Under the pieces are notes generated by a model. The model did no database searches. It had not been told where the DNA came from and was given only the letters and a program-made list of their open reading frames with translations. This document shows positions 27,529 to 36,150 of a stretch of 64,000 bases of DNA, piece by piece; within the stretch, counting starts at the first letter, position 1, and each line of letters starts with the position of its first letter. The position numbers were made by a program, and so were the translations under genes. Source of the stretch: Chloroflexi bacterium GWB2_49_20. Its GTDB lineage: Bacteria > Chloroflexota > Anaerolineae > Anaerolineales > Villigracilaceae. The stretch covers positions 1-64,000 of the forward strand of contig MGMF01000017.1 of the NCBI GenBank assembly GCA_001796335.1, read 5' to 3'.

Positions 27529-28176
27529 ATGAGTAAAAGATTAGTCGTAGTGGCAGGCAACATCGGGGTGGGGAAAACCTCCCTGACTGAACGCATAGGA
27601 GCGCGCCTGGGGTGGTGGACCGGTTATGAGTCGGTGGCGGATAATCCTTACTTGCCGGATTTCTACGCAGATATGCGCTCCTGGTCATTTCACCTGCAGA
27701 TTTTCTTCCTGGGACATCGGGCAGAACAGTACCTGGGTGCAGCCAATGACCCCCGTTCGGCCATCCTTGATCGCAGCATCTATGAGGATGCATACATATT
27801 TGCGCGTGCATTGCACCACATGGGCAATTTATCTGAGCGCGATTACCTGGCTTACCGGCGCCTTTTCGACCTGGTGGTGGGCAGCCTGCCGCCACCCAAC
27901 TTGCTGATCTATTTGAAATGCCCGGCCGAAGTTTTGATGGCGCGCATCCGTCGCCGTGCCCGTAATATGGAAACCGGTATTACTGCAGAATATTTATCCT
28001 TGTTGGATACTTTTTATGATGAGTGGTTAAATGCCTTTGATTTATGCCCGGTATTAACCATCCGAACAGATGACCTGGATTACGTACACCAACCCCAGGC
28101 TCTTGAAATTGTAGTTGAACGCATCAAGGAGAAATTAGGTGGAAAGGAAGAGTTGGATCTTCGATCTCCCCGTTAA
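27529..28176 (+). CDS. Deoxynucleoside kinase (dNK/dGK-dAK family)
   Basis: A 215-residue salvage kinase that phosphorylates deoxynucleosides. The P-loop is VVAGNIGVGKTSLTERIG; FLGHRAEQY and the DRS motif in AILDRSIYEDAYIFARAL match the deoxyadenosine/deoxyguanosine kinase family, and LLIYLKCPAEVLMARIRRRA gives the LID arginines. GGAGG lies just before two adjacent ATGs; the second is chosen because spacing to the first is only one base. Its proximity to nrdJ fits a dNTP supply theme, although the two are separate units. Substrate preference cannot be told from sequence. Confidence 0.93.
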   Translation: MSKRLVVVAGNIGVGKTSLTERIGARLGWWTGYESVADNPYLPDFYADMRSWSFHLQIFFLGHRAEQYLGAANDPRSAILDRSIYEDAYIFARALHHMGNLSERDYLAYRRLFDLVVGSLPPPNLLIYLKCPAEVLMARIRRRARNMETGITAEYLSLLDTFYDEWLNAFDLCPVLTIRTDDLDYVHQPQALEIVVERIKEKLGGKEELDLRSPR

Positions 28177-28209
28177 GTATTAAGGATATACGCAACTATT
28201 AATCGATTC

Positions 28210-28238
28210 TTGACTTAGAGTCACCGTTATGCTAGAAT
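28210..28238 (+). promoter_or_regulatory. Sigma-70 promoter of the yceD-rpoD operon
   Basis: TTGACT (28210-28215), a 17-base spacer and TAGAAT (28233-28238). The start of transcription would be near 28245, 29 bases before the GTG of the downstream gene. No operator-like repeat is obvious. Confidence 0.7.
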
Positions 28239-28273
28239 GAAATCGTTATTATTACCAATCCATTCTACCAATC

Positions 28274-28795
28274 GTGAATACACCTCATCGTTCCCTGCGG
28301 ATCAATATCGGTTTTTTAATCGGTCAACCGATTGGAACAAGCCGGGATTTTAATTTTGAATATCCCAGCGTGCAACTTGGGGAAGATTTAAACCTGCATG
28401 ATTTCATCGGGGTTGCAGTATTTAATCGTACCCCACAAGGGCTCTTTCTTCAGGCGGATTTCCTGGGCAGCCTGGCGTTGGAATGTGTCCGTTGCCTGGA
28501 TTTATCCGATCACCGGCTGAAAATGGAATTCAGCGAACTGTATGCATTTGACTACCGGTCCATCTCTGAATCTGGGTTACTTGTACCCGAGAGTGGCTAT
28601 ATCGATCTTGAGCCATTACTTCGGGAATACACATTGTTGGAGATCCCCATCAGCCCTATCTGCAAAACGGATTGCAAAGGATTGTGTCGTGAATGCGGGC
28701 AGAATTTGAATGAGAAAGATTGCAGGCATAACCAGACGGATTCTGACTCACCTTTTTCATCTTTAAAATCCTTTAATAAGGATCAATCTGGGTGA
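28274..28795 (+). CDS. YceD family protein (DUF177)
   Basis: A 173-residue member of the YceD/DUF177 family, which in many bacteria is encoded next to rpmF and is linked to 23S rRNA maturation. The conserved signature is LALECVRCLDLSDHRLKMEF and the C-terminal cysteine cluster in CKTDCKGLCRECGQNLNEKD. The start codon is GTG. Unusually rpmF does not follow; instead a sigma factor gene lies 20 bases downstream, so the two are probably cotranscribed from the promoter at 28210. Confidence 0.9.
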   Translation: MNTPHRSLRINIGFLIGQPIGTSRDFNFEYPSVQLGEDLNLHDFIGVAVFNRTPQGLFLQADFLGSLALECVRCLDLSDHRLKMEFSELYAFDYRSISESGLLVPESGYIDLEPLLREYTLLEIPISPICKTDCKGLCRECGQNLNEKDCRHNQTDSDSPFSSLKSFNKDQSG

Positions 28796-28815
28796 AACCA
28801 TATGGAGGCTGACCA

Positions 28816-29994
28816 GTGACGTATCCAAAACGGCGCAGACGCGGCACAGAAGTACTGAATATGCTGCTGGAAAAAGCTTCCATACAAGGTTATTTGACCA
28901 CCGACGATCTGGTTGAAATCTACCCGGATGTGGGTCAGGATTCAGAACGCTTAAGTGTAATCATGTTGGCTTTGCGCAACCAGGGGGTTGAAATACTGGA
29001 TGCAGAATCCGAAGAACAAGCCTATTCAGATGATATTCAAGATAATGGGCGGAGTGGTTGGTTGGAGCCTGATATTCGTTCAGTCTCCACGGATGATACG
29101 ATCGGCCTTTATCTTAAAGAGATGTCGCGCGTTCCTCTTCTCAAGTTGGAAGAGGAGCTCGATCTGGCTCTACGGATCGAAGCTGGCAGGGCTGCCAAAA
29201 AAGAACTCGGTTGCCTGAATGGGCGCAAGCACTCATTTGAGCGTGCCAGGCTTGAAGCTCTTGTACAGGATGGGTTACTGGCTCGAGATCACATCATAAA
29301 AGCCAACACCCGTTTGGTGGTTAGCATCGCCAAACGATATATGGGACACGCAATCCCGTTTCTGGATCTTATTCAGGAGGGCAACCTGGGGTTGATGAAG
29401 GCAGTTGAGAAGTTTGATGTTCATCGCGGTTTTCGGTTCTCAACTTATGCCACCTGGTGGATTAGGCAATCCATCACGCGTTCCATTGCGGATCAGGCGC
29501 GTACCATCCGGGTACCCGTCCACATGACTGATCGCATCCGCCAGATATATAAGACCACCCATGAACTTGAACAGGTTCTGGGGCGCGTTCCAGATCCGGA
29601 AGAACTGGCAGAAAAGTTAGGACTGGATGTTAAAAAAGTAAATTGGATCCTTAAAGTCTCCTGGTTACCTTTATCCCTGGACAGCCCGGTGGGAGATGAT
29701 GAAGATTCAGACTTGGGAATGTTCATTGAAGATGAATTTAGCCCAACACCCATGCAATCTGCTTACCAATCCCTATTGAAGGAAAAAATTGAAGAAGTGT
29801 TGGGCACCTTATCACCGCGTGAGGCTCGTGTTCTGCGTTTGCGATTTGGTTTGAATAATGATAAAGCCTACACGCTGGAAGAAGTAGGCGAAAAATTTGG
29901 ACTTACCAGGGAACGTATTCGTCAGATCGAAGGAAAAGCCTTACGCAGGCTGAGACACCCGCGCCGCGCACGGCAGCTAAAGGAATATTTATAA
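28816..29994 (+). CDS. rpoD: RNA polymerase primary sigma factor (sigma-70/SigA group)
   Basis: A 392-residue sigma factor. An N-terminal region 1.1-like domain (LLEKASIQGYLTTDDLVEIYPD) is followed by region 1.2 (DDTIGLYLKEMSRVPLLKLE), region 2 (FLDLIQEGNLGLMKAVEKFD, STYATWWIRQSITRSIADQA), region 3 and region 4 with the helix-turn-helix (TLEEVGEKFGLTRERIRQIE). The end RRARQLKEYL is typical of SigA. The start is GTG. No other sigma gene is in the window, so I treat it as the housekeeping factor, though several paralogues are common in Chloroflexota. Confidence 0.93.
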   Translation: MTYPKRRRRGTEVLNMLLEKASIQGYLTTDDLVEIYPDVGQDSERLSVIMLALRNQGVEILDAESEEQAYSDDIQDNGRSGWLEPDIRSVSTDDTIGLYLKEMSRVPLLKLEEELDLALRIEAGRAAKKELGCLNGRKHSFERARLEALVQDGLLARDHIIKANTRLVVSIAKRYMGHAIPFLDLIQEGNLGLMKAVEKFDVHRGFRFSTYATWWIRQSITRSIADQARTIRVPVHMTDRIRQIYKTTHELEQVLGRVPDPEELAEKLGLDVKKVNWILKVSWLPLSLDSPVGDDEDSDLGMFIEDEFSPTPMQSAYQSLLKEKIEEVLGTLSPREARVLRLRFGLNNDKAYTLEEVGEKFGLTRERIRQIEGKALRRLRHPRRARQLKEYL

Positions 29995-30001
29995 TCCACA
30001 G

Positions 30002-30030
30002 TTGACATTAACCCCAGCCTGGCTTAAACT
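30002..30030 (+). promoter_or_regulatory. Candidate promoter of the metG leader
   Basis: A perfect TTGACA (30002-30007) lies 17 bases before TAAACT (30025-30030, four of six matches). Transcription would start near 30037, just upstream of the attenuator-like structure. The gap from 29995 to 30293 therefore seems to be a leader rather than empty spacer. Confidence 0.45.
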
Positions 30031-30042
30031 TCTGCCCTGCCC

Positions 30043-30124
30043 ATGGACAGCTGTTCCTGTGCTTGGACCAGAAATTCCCGACCACCCATGTGAGCTGTCC
30101 AGTAATTTGGACAGTCTTTTTTTT
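30043..30124 (+). terminator. Attenuator-like element: terminator with competing upstream pairing and possible leader peptide
   Basis: CTGTCCA (30095-30101) and TGGACAG (30108-30114) form a 7-bp stem with a 6-base loop, followed by a run of T (30115-30124, with one C): a good intrinsic terminator. An alternative partner, TGGACAGCT at 30044-30052, pairs perfectly over 9 bases with AGCTGTCCA at 30093-30101, which would block the terminator. A 16-codon frame (30043-30093, MDSCSCAWTRNSRPPM) ends with a Met codon and TGA just before the terminator stem. It may simply end the rpoD transcript, but the arrangement is also that of a conditional attenuator ahead of metG. Confidence 0.55.
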
Positions 30125-30169
30125 AATTTATGATATTATTTGTACCATCTCAATAAACCGGGAAGCGGG

Positions 30170-30223
30170 GGTGTGCGGACGATCGCGAAGCATACCCGAT
30201 GGGTGCGATGTCGTCCGCACACC
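30170..30223 (+). other. Long hairpin in the metG 5' region
   Basis: GGTGTGCGGACGA (30170-30182) is the perfect reverse complement of TCGTCCGCACACC (30211-30223). The 28-base interior has further pairing: TCGC with GCGA, and an inner ATACCC-gat-GGGT stem. It is followed by TCCATCCTTCCTCTTTT, which is only weakly U-rich. It matches no T-box or SAM riboswitch consensus I know. Confidence 0.6.
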
Positions 30224-30293
30224 TCCATCCTTCCTCTTTTAAATGAGTAGAACCTATTGTTTGAGAAAATACTTGCTTATAAAGAGAGAACTC

Positions 30294-32072
30294 ATGCCTG
30301 AAAATATTTTGATCGCAATCGCCTGGCCATACGCAAATGCCGAGATCCATGTTGGAAACCTGACCGGTTCCCACTTACCCGGGGACATCGTGGCACGCTA
30401 CCATCGCCTGAAAGGGAATCATGTTCTCATGGTTTCAGGTACAGATTCACATGGAACGCCGGTCAGCTTGCGTGCGGATGCAGAAGGAAAACCTGTGGAA
30501 TCAATCTACAAGAAATTCCACGAATCCTTTTTGCAAGTGTTTAGAAGTTACGGCATCACCTATGATCTCTTCACTTCAACGCATACTGAGAATCATTTCA
30601 AAGTCTCCCAATCCATTTTTCTTGCTCTCAAAGAAAATGGCTTCATGTTCAAGCAAAAATCCATGCAATGGTATTCACCGGACGCCAGGAAATTCCTTCC
30701 AGACCGGTATGTGGAAGGTACCTGCTATATCTGTGGTGATACCAATGCCCGCTCAGACCAGTGTGATAAATGCGGAAATGTTTTGGAACCAGAAAAAATA
30801 TTGAACCCGCGTGCCAAAACCGGGGATGGTGCCCTCGAATTGCGCGAGACAGAACATTATTACATGGATCTCTCCAAACTTGAGCCGAAAGTTAAAGAAT
30901 TCCTGCGTGAGCGTGCATCCCATATGCGCGATACAGTGTTGGGTGAATCCCTGGGTAAAATTGAAGCAGAAGGGTTACTACCCAGACCGATCACACGGGA
31001 CCTGGATTGGGGCATACCGGTTCCAGTTGAAGGTTGGGATGACAAATGCCTGTATGTCTGGTTTGAAGCTGTAATTGGTTACCTTTCTGCAGCCATAGAG
31101 TGGAGCCGGCTGGGTGATGACAAAGAATCCTGGCGTGAGTGGTGGCTGAACCCTGATGCCCGCCAGTTCTATTTCATCGGCAAGGATAACATTTTTTTCC
31201 ACACATCCCTTTGGCCGGCTCAATTAATGGGCGCAGGCGGGCAATTCCTTAAGATCTTTGCAGAAGAGGAAAAGGCACTTGCACTGCCTTATGATATTCC
31301 TGCCAACCAGTTTATGAACCTGGAAGGCCAGAAGATCAGCGGCTCACGCAATTGGGCCATCTGGTGCCTGGATGCCATCACCCGTTACGATGCGGATGCT
31401 TTGCGCTATTATCTGACGGTGAACATGCCTGAGAATAAAGACAGCGATTGGGATTGGGCTGAGTTTGTGGCGCGCAATAACAATGAGCTGGTTGCCAATT
31501 GGGGTAACTTGGCCAATCGTGTACTTTCATTTATATATAAACACTGGGAGGGCGTGTTGCCAGATCCAGGTGAGTTGCGAGCGGTGGATACGGCCTTACT
31601 GAATGCGGTTGAGGCAGGGTTTGAAAGTGTCGGCCGCGAACTGGATGCTGTGCATTTACGCGCCGCGTTGCAGGAGACCCTGCGCCTATCCAGTGAGGTT
31701 AACAAATACCTGGATGTGTGCGCACCCTGGTTTGAGATCAAGACGGACAAAAACCTGGCTGCAAAGTCAGTGTTTACCTCTTTGAAGGCCATCGATGCCC
31801 TCAAAATCATGTTCGCACCGTTCCTGCCTTTCAGCTCAGAGAAGCTTCACACTTACTTGGGTTATTCGAAACCATTGTTTGGAGAGCAATACCAGGAGAT
31901 GGTGGCAGACAGCCTTGGTGAGCACGCAGTTTTAAAATACCGCGGGGTTGAGGGGTTGCAATGGAAACCGGGAGATTTACGCCCTGGCACCCTGTTGCGC
32001 CAGCCGGCAGCCCTGTTCAAAAAACTGGATGAAAAGTTGGTGGATGAGGAAAGAAGCCGCCTGGGGAAATAA
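30294..32072 (+). CDS. metG: Methionyl-tRNA synthetase
   Basis: A 592-residue class I synthetase that charges tRNA-Met. The HIGH-type motif is in PYANAEIHVGNLTGSHLPGD. Two CxxC pairs (CYICGDTN and CDKCGNVL) form the zinc knuckle in the connective peptide. The second signature, normally KMSKS, reads KISGS in EGQKISGSRNWAIW. No C-terminal tRNA-binding (EMAP-like) domain is present. An earlier in-frame ATG lies 17 codons upstream, but the ATG at 30294 gives the usual MPENILIAIAWPYANA start and follows AAAGAGAGAA. It stands alone behind the leader described at 30002-30223. Confidence 0.96.
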   Translation: MPENILIAIAWPYANAEIHVGNLTGSHLPGDIVARYHRLKGNHVLMVSGTDSHGTPVSLRADAEGKPVESIYKKFHESFLQVFRSYGITYDLFTSTHTENHFKVSQSIFLALKENGFMFKQKSMQWYSPDARKFLPDRYVEGTCYICGDTNARSDQCDKCGNVLEPEKILNPRAKTGDGALELRETEHYYMDLSKLEPKVKEFLRERASHMRDTVLGESLGKIEAEGLLPRPITRDLDWGIPVPVEGWDDKCLYVWFEAVIGYLSAAIEWSRLGDDKESWREWWLNPDARQFYFIGKDNIFFHTSLWPAQLMGAGGQFLKIFAEEEKALALPYDIPANQFMNLEGQKISGSRNWAIWCLDAITRYDADALRYYLTVNMPENKDSDWDWAEFVARNNNELVANWGNLANRVLSFIYKHWEGVLPDPGELRAVDTALLNAVEAGFESVGRELDAVHLRAALQETLRLSSEVNKYLDVCAPWFEIKTDKNLAAKSVFTSLKAIDALKIMFAPFLPFSSEKLHTYLGYSKPLFGEQYQEMVADSLGEHAVLKYRGVEGLQWKPGDLRPGTLLRQPAALFKKLDEKLVDEERSRLGK

Positions 32073-32173
32073 ACCAACCGGCATTGACGATCTCTGGGGC
32101 AGGTCCGTTATCAGGTCAATACGATGAGTAATTTTGTTGTTCTTTTGTAAGTTAGTATACTCATTTAGCAAAG

Positions 32174-32179
32174 TATAAT
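32174..32179 (+). promoter_or_regulatory. -10 box very close to the start codon
   Basis: A perfect TATAAT is only six bases before the ATG at 32186, so transcription would begin at or next to the start codon, giving a leaderless mRNA. No clear -35 box is seen at 16-18 bases. Confidence 0.4.
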
Positions 32180-32185
32180 TTGCAC

Positions 32186-32845
32186 ATGTCAAAGAAATAT
32201 ACTCAAATCCTGTTTGTTATTCTTATCATTGCCCTGGTCTGGTTTGTCTTAAAATCTGTCAACCAGAGCATCTCGAACGCCATTAATCCCCTGCAACAAG
32301 CCAACAATGCTGTCGCCACCCAGATCGCAGAATTACTGCATCCCACACCAACCATTATCCCGGATCCGGTCACGATCATCCATGAAGTGCGCTCGCTGGC
32401 GCGGCTGGAGACGATCCAATATACTGTCGAAAAAGTCATCACTGCTGAAATCGGACAGGGACCCTTTGCCTTCCTTTTCGAAGATCGGCTCCTGTTGGTG
32501 GCGCATGGCATGGTCATAGCTGGTATTGATCTGGAGAAATTGACGCCGCAGGATATGTGGCTGGATGGCAGTGTACTCACTGTCCGCCTGCCAGATGCGG
32601 AGGTGTTCATTGCCACGCTGAATAATGAAAAAACATACGTGTATGAACGCGACACTGGTATCTTGCGCAAAACCAATCAAGACCTTGAAACGCTGGCTCG
32701 CCAGTCTGCCGAGAAAGAAATCCGAGATGCGGCTATTAAAGACGGTATCCTGGACATGGCACGTCAAAATGGCGAAGCCTACCTCTCGCGTTTCTTTCGT
32801 GCCCTGGGATATGCGGATGTCATTTTCGTACAGCAAATGCCATGA
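32186..32845 (+). CDS. Membrane-anchored protein resembling DUF4230
   Basis: A 219-residue protein with one N-terminal membrane helix (ILFVILIIALVWFVLKSV) and a Pro-rich neck (HPTPTIIPDPVTI), then a soluble domain. The domain resembles DUF4230: VRSLARLETIQYTVEKVI, ILVAHGMVIAGIDLEKL-like region, and a C-terminal REIRDAAIKD-type helix (here KEIRDAAIKDGILDMARQNG). Function is unknown; the bulk is predicted outside the membrane. A TTG start two codons upstream is possible, but the ATG is preferred. Confidence 0.8.
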   Translation: MSKKYTQILFVILIIALVWFVLKSVNQSISNAINPLQQANNAVATQIAELLHPTPTIIPDPVTIIHEVRSLARLETIQYTVEKVITAEIGQGPFAFLFEDRLLLVAHGMVIAGIDLEKLTPQDMWLDGSVLTVRLPDAEVFIATLNNEKTYVYERDTGILRKTNQDLETLARQSAEKEIRDAAIKDGILDMARQNGEAYLSRFFRALGYADVIFVQQMP

Positions 32846-32912
32846 CAAAGCCAGGGCTTTTACAATAAATACCTTATGTTTGGAAAGATAATATTACCTT
32901 GCCTGTATCTAC

Positions 32913-32949
32913 AAATAACTACCGCTGCCTTTGGCGGCGGTAGTTATTT
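32913..32949. terminator. Long perfect hairpin, probable terminator
   Basis: AAATAACTACCGCTGCC (32913-32929) pairs with GGCGGCGGTAGTTATTT (32933-32949) over 17 positions with a single G-U pair and a three-base loop. The ends are AT-rich, so the 3' arm supplies U residues on either strand. It probably ends the transcript of the preceding gene. Confidence 0.7.
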
Positions 32950-32959
32950 GTCTTATAAT
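32931..32959 (+). promoter_or_regulatory. Promoter of the pgl-gnd-zwf operon
   Basis: TTGGCG (32931-32936), a 17-base spacer and a perfect TATAAT (32954-32959). The -35 box lies inside the loop and right arm of the hairpin at 32913-32949. Transcription would start about 54 bases before the pgl ATG. Confidence 0.6.
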
Positions 32960-33019
32960 GTCTATGATTTCACCCTGATTGTAATAATCCTGAAAGGGAA
33001 GTATTCTTAGCAAACCACG

Positions 33020-33766
33020 ATGACACCATCACAAACCCTGATTTTCCCTGATTACGAATCGCTCAGCCGGGCAGCTGCTCTATATTTTGCACAGGCAGCC
33101 AAGGAAGCCATCAGTGCGCGTGGGCGTTTCCTGGTGGCATTGTGCGGAGGTGAAACCCCATTGCGCCTGTATGAAACCCTGGGGTTGTCTCCCTACCGTG
33201 ATTACCTGCCCTGGGAACACATCCATTTCTTCTGGGGAGACGAGCGCTGTGTGCTGGTAAATGACCTGGAAAGCAACTTCGGACAAGCTTGGCAGCACTG
33301 GTTGAAACATATCGCCATCCCGGCTTCCAATTTACACCGTATCCAGGGCGAACTGGTCCCTGAGCAAGCTTCCGAAGCTTACCAACAGGAATTGAAAGGA
33401 TTTGCCGAAGCAGAACAGGATTGGCCCAGGTTGGATTGGGTCCTTTTGGGTTTGGGCACGGATGGTCATACCGCCTCGCTTTTCCCCGGATCCGCGCCAG
33501 ACCCGGGTCCCAATCTGGCTGTTCTGGCAGTACAAAATCAATCCCAGAACAGGCTGGCCAATCGGGTCACCCTGACACCCATGCTTTTCAATCTTGCCCG
33601 TCAGGTGGTCTTCCTTGTTAGCGGTTCTGGCAAAGCTGCAGCTCTGGCTGCCACCCGCACGGGCAAAACAGACCCATTATGCTGGCCTGCCCAACGCATC
33701 CACCCACAGGACGGCCTGCTGGTCTGGATGTTGGATGAAGCGGCTGCACTCGAAGCGTTAACTTAG
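33020..33766 (+). CDS. pgl: 6-phosphogluconolactonase
   Basis: A 248-residue enzyme of the glucosamine-6-phosphate isomerase/6PGL superfamily that hydrolyses 6-phosphogluconolactone. Signatures are ALCGGETPLRLYETL, HFFWGDERCV and the highly conserved LLGLGTDGHTASLFPGS. It lies 17 bases before gnd and zwf, the other oxidative pentose phosphate genes, which supports the assignment and indicates one operon for NADPH and pentose supply. Confidence 0.95.
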   Translation: MTPSQTLIFPDYESLSRAAALYFAQAAKEAISARGRFLVALCGGETPLRLYETLGLSPYRDYLPWEHIHFFWGDERCVLVNDLESNFGQAWQHWLKHIAIPASNLHRIQGELVPEQASEAYQQELKGFAEAEQDWPRLDWVLLGLGTDGHTASLFPGSAPDPGPNLAVLAVQNQSQNRLANRVTLTPMLFNLARQVVFLVSGSGKAAALAATRTGKTDPLCWPAQRIHPQDGLLVWMLDEAAALEALT

Positions 33767-33783
33767 AATAAAGGAGATGATCC

Positions 33784-34692
33784 ATGCAAATCGCCATGAT
33801 AGGACTTGGAAAAATGGGAGGGTTTATGGCGCAGCGTCTGCTGATGTCTGGACACCGCGTGGTGGGATTTAACCGCTCTCCCGAAGTTACCCAGCGTTTG
33901 GCCGCAGAGTTTGGGTTGGAAGCCACTTTTTCACTGCCCGAAGTCAAAGCCAAATTAAGCGCGCCTCGTTGTGTATGGGTTATGGTGCCTTCTGGCGAGG
34001 CGACTGAAGAAGTGATTGGTCAACTATCAACCTTGCTTGAGCCAGGTGATACCATTATTGATGGCGGTAACACTTATTACAAAGATGACATCCGCCGGTC
34101 TGTGGCTTTAAAGGAAAAGAAGTTGAATTATATAGATGCAGGCACCAGTGGGGGAGTCTGGGGTCTGAAGGAAGGCTACAGCCTGATGATTGGTGGAGAG
34201 AAGCAGGTTGTCGAAAATCTGCGGCCAGTGTTCGAAAGCCTGGCACCGGCTCCTGATAAGGGTTGGGGGCACGTTGGTCCGGTGGGGGCGGGGCATTTTG
34301 TAAAAATGGTGCATAATGGCATTGAATATGGCATGATGCAGGCGTATGCAGAGGGTTTTGAGATCATGCACGCCAAGCAGGATTTCAACCTGAACCTCGA
34401 ACAGGTGGCTAAAATCTGGCAGTATGGCAGTGTGATACGCTCCTGGTTGTTGGATCTGACTGCCAATGCTCTTGAAGCCGACCAAAACCTGGAGCATATC
34501 AAAGGCTGGGTGGCAGACAGCGGTGAGGGGCGCTGGACTGTCTTTGAAGCCATCGATCTGAATGTACCCGCGCCGATCATCACCTTGGCCTTGCAAGCCC
34601 GCTTTGTCAGCCGGCAGGATGAAAGCTATGCCGCGAAATTGCTGGCTGCCATGCGTAACCAATTTGGTGGGCATGCCGTAAAAACGGAATGA
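33784..34692 (+). CDS. gnd: 6-phosphogluconate dehydrogenase, decarboxylating (short form)
   Basis: A 302-residue dehydrogenase that converts 6-phosphogluconate to ribulose 5-phosphate and CO2. The dinucleotide-binding N-terminus is IAMIGLGKMGGFMAQRLL. IDAGTSGGVWGLKEGYSLMIGG is split here as DAGTSGGVWGLKEG and SLMIGG; the catalytic-lysine helix is GHFVKMVHNGIEYGMMQAYA. The roughly 300-residue length is that of the short, often NAD-preferring form rather than the 470-residue NADP enzyme. GGAGATGATCC precedes the ATG; zwf follows after 3 bases. Confidence 0.95.
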   Translation: MQIAMIGLGKMGGFMAQRLLMSGHRVVGFNRSPEVTQRLAAEFGLEATFSLPEVKAKLSAPRCVWVMVPSGEATEEVIGQLSTLLEPGDTIIDGGNTYYKDDIRRSVALKEKKLNYIDAGTSGGVWGLKEGYSLMIGGEKQVVENLRPVFESLAPAPDKGWGHVGPVGAGHFVKMVHNGIEYGMMQAYAEGFEIMHAKQDFNLNLEQVAKIWQYGSVIRSWLLDLTANALEADQNLEHIKGWVADSGEGRWTVFEAIDLNVPAPIITLALQARFVSRQDESYAAKLLAAMRNQFGGHAVKTE

Positions 34693-34695
34693 ACC

Positions 34696-36150
34696 ATGAC
34701 TGAACAGAAGCAAGCCATTACGATCGTTATCTTTGGTGCCAGTGGCGACCTCACCTGGCGTAAACTGGTGCCGGCTCTTTATAATAATTTCAAAAAAGGA
34801 CGCCTGGATGAGTGTGCCCATGTGGTTGGGTTTGCGCGCCGACCCATGTCGGATGAAGAATTTCGTACGCATCTAAAAGAAGGAGTGACCACCTTCAGCC
34901 CGGAGACCTTCACGGAAGCTGTCTGGGCAGCTTTTTCTGAAAAGCTGAGCTATTTTAAAGGCAACCTGGAAACGCCTGCAGATTATGTCAGCCTTGGTGA
35001 AACACTAAAAAGCCTGGAGAACAACCCGGCTAACCGCCTGTATTATCTGGCTACAGCCCCGGAATATTATTTGGGCGCAGTGGAAAATCTGGGTACGGCC
35101 GGGCTGGCAGATCAGTCAACAGGCTGGCGCCGTGTCGTGATCGAGAAACCTTTTGGTACAGACCTGATTTCCGCACAGTTATTGAATACCGGCGTGCATA
35201 AGATATTTAATGAAGCCCAGGTGTACCGCATTGACCATTTCCTGGGGAAAGAAACCGCTCAAAATATCCTTTTCTTCCGCTTTGCAAATACCATCTTTGA
35301 ACCGGTCTGGAATCGCCGCTATGTGGATAATATCCAGATAACCGTTGCAGAAAGTGTGGATGTGGGTCATCGGGCCGGTTATTACGATAAAGCCGGTGTA
35401 TTGAGGGATATGTTCCAAAATCATCTGCTGCAGTTGTTGGCTTTGGTTGCCATGGAACCACCTTCTTCCTTTAATGCGGATGCTCTTCGCAATGAGAAAG
35501 TAAAGGTTTTTGAAAGCATTCGTCCCATTACCAGCCAGGATACAGTGCGAGGTCAATATGAGGCTTACCGTCACACCGAGGGAGTTCCTCCTGATTCACA
35601 AACCCCCACTTATGCGGCGCTCAAGCTTTATATTGATAATTGGCGTTGGAAAGGTGTGCCTTTTTATTTACGATCCGGGAAGAGCATGCAGTCAAAAACA
35701 ACGGAGATCATTATCGAATTTCAACGCCCTCCCCATTTGATGTTTGCTTACACAGATGCCGGAAAGTTTATGCCCAATGTTCTTTCACTTTGTATTCAGC
35801 CGGATGAAGGTATTCACTTGCAATTTGAAGCCAAGCTGCCTGACTCTGACCAGGAGATGCTCCCGGTGGATATGGACTTTCATTACCGCGATTCGTTTCA
35901 CGACAACTTGCCAGACGCCTACGAGCGCCTGCTACTGGAAGCTCTGGAAGGAGATGCCTCTCTTTTCACACGCAGTGATATGATCGAAGCTGCCTGGCGT
36001 CTGATCGACCCGGTCGTCTCAGCTTGGGGAAGTGAAAACCCGCCAAAACCATCTTTCTATCCTTCCGGAAGTTGGGGACCGGCAGATGCGGATGCGCTTC
36101 TTGAGCGTGATGGACGCTGCTGGCGCTTGGGCTGCAGTTTTGAAATATGA
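34696..36150 (+). CDS. zwf: Glucose-6-phosphate 1-dehydrogenase
   Basis: A 484-residue enzyme catalysing the first oxidative pentose phosphate step. The coenzyme site is [19 protein letters not shown], and the catalytic signature is [36 protein letters not shown] and [14 protein letters not shown] are also present. Length is normal. It closes the pgl-gnd-zwf operon; no terminator with a U-tract is directly visible, although a long hairpin lies at 36323. Confidence 0.97.
   Translation: MTEQKQAITIVIFGASGDLTWRKLVPALYNNFKKGRLDECAHVVGFARRPMSDEEFRTHLKEGVTTFSPETFTEAVWAAFSEKLSYFKGNLETPADYVSLGETLKSLENNPANRLYYLATAPEYYLGAVENLGTAGLADQSTGWRRVVIEKPFGTDLISAQLLNTGVHKIFNEAQVYRIDHFLGKETAQNILFFRFANTIFEPVWNRRYVDNIQITVAESVDVGHRAGYYDKAGVLRDMFQNHLLQLLALVAMEPPSSFNADALRNEKVKVFESIRPITSQDTVRGQYEAYRHTEGVPPDSQTPTYAALKLYIDNWRWKGVPFYLRSGKSMQSKTTEIIIEFQRPPHLMFAYTDAGKFMPNVLSLCIQPDEGIHLQFEAKLPDSDQEMLPVDMDFHYRDSFHDNLPDAYERLLLEALEGDASLFTRSDMIEAAWRLIDPVVSAWGSENPPKPSFYPSGSWGPADADALLERDGRCWRLGCSFEI

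Noticed and set aside
29995-30293. T-box or SAM riboswitch in the metG leader
   Set aside because: No T-box sequence (AGGGTGG, ACCGCG region), no stem I with specifier loop, and no SAM riboswitch core could be found.
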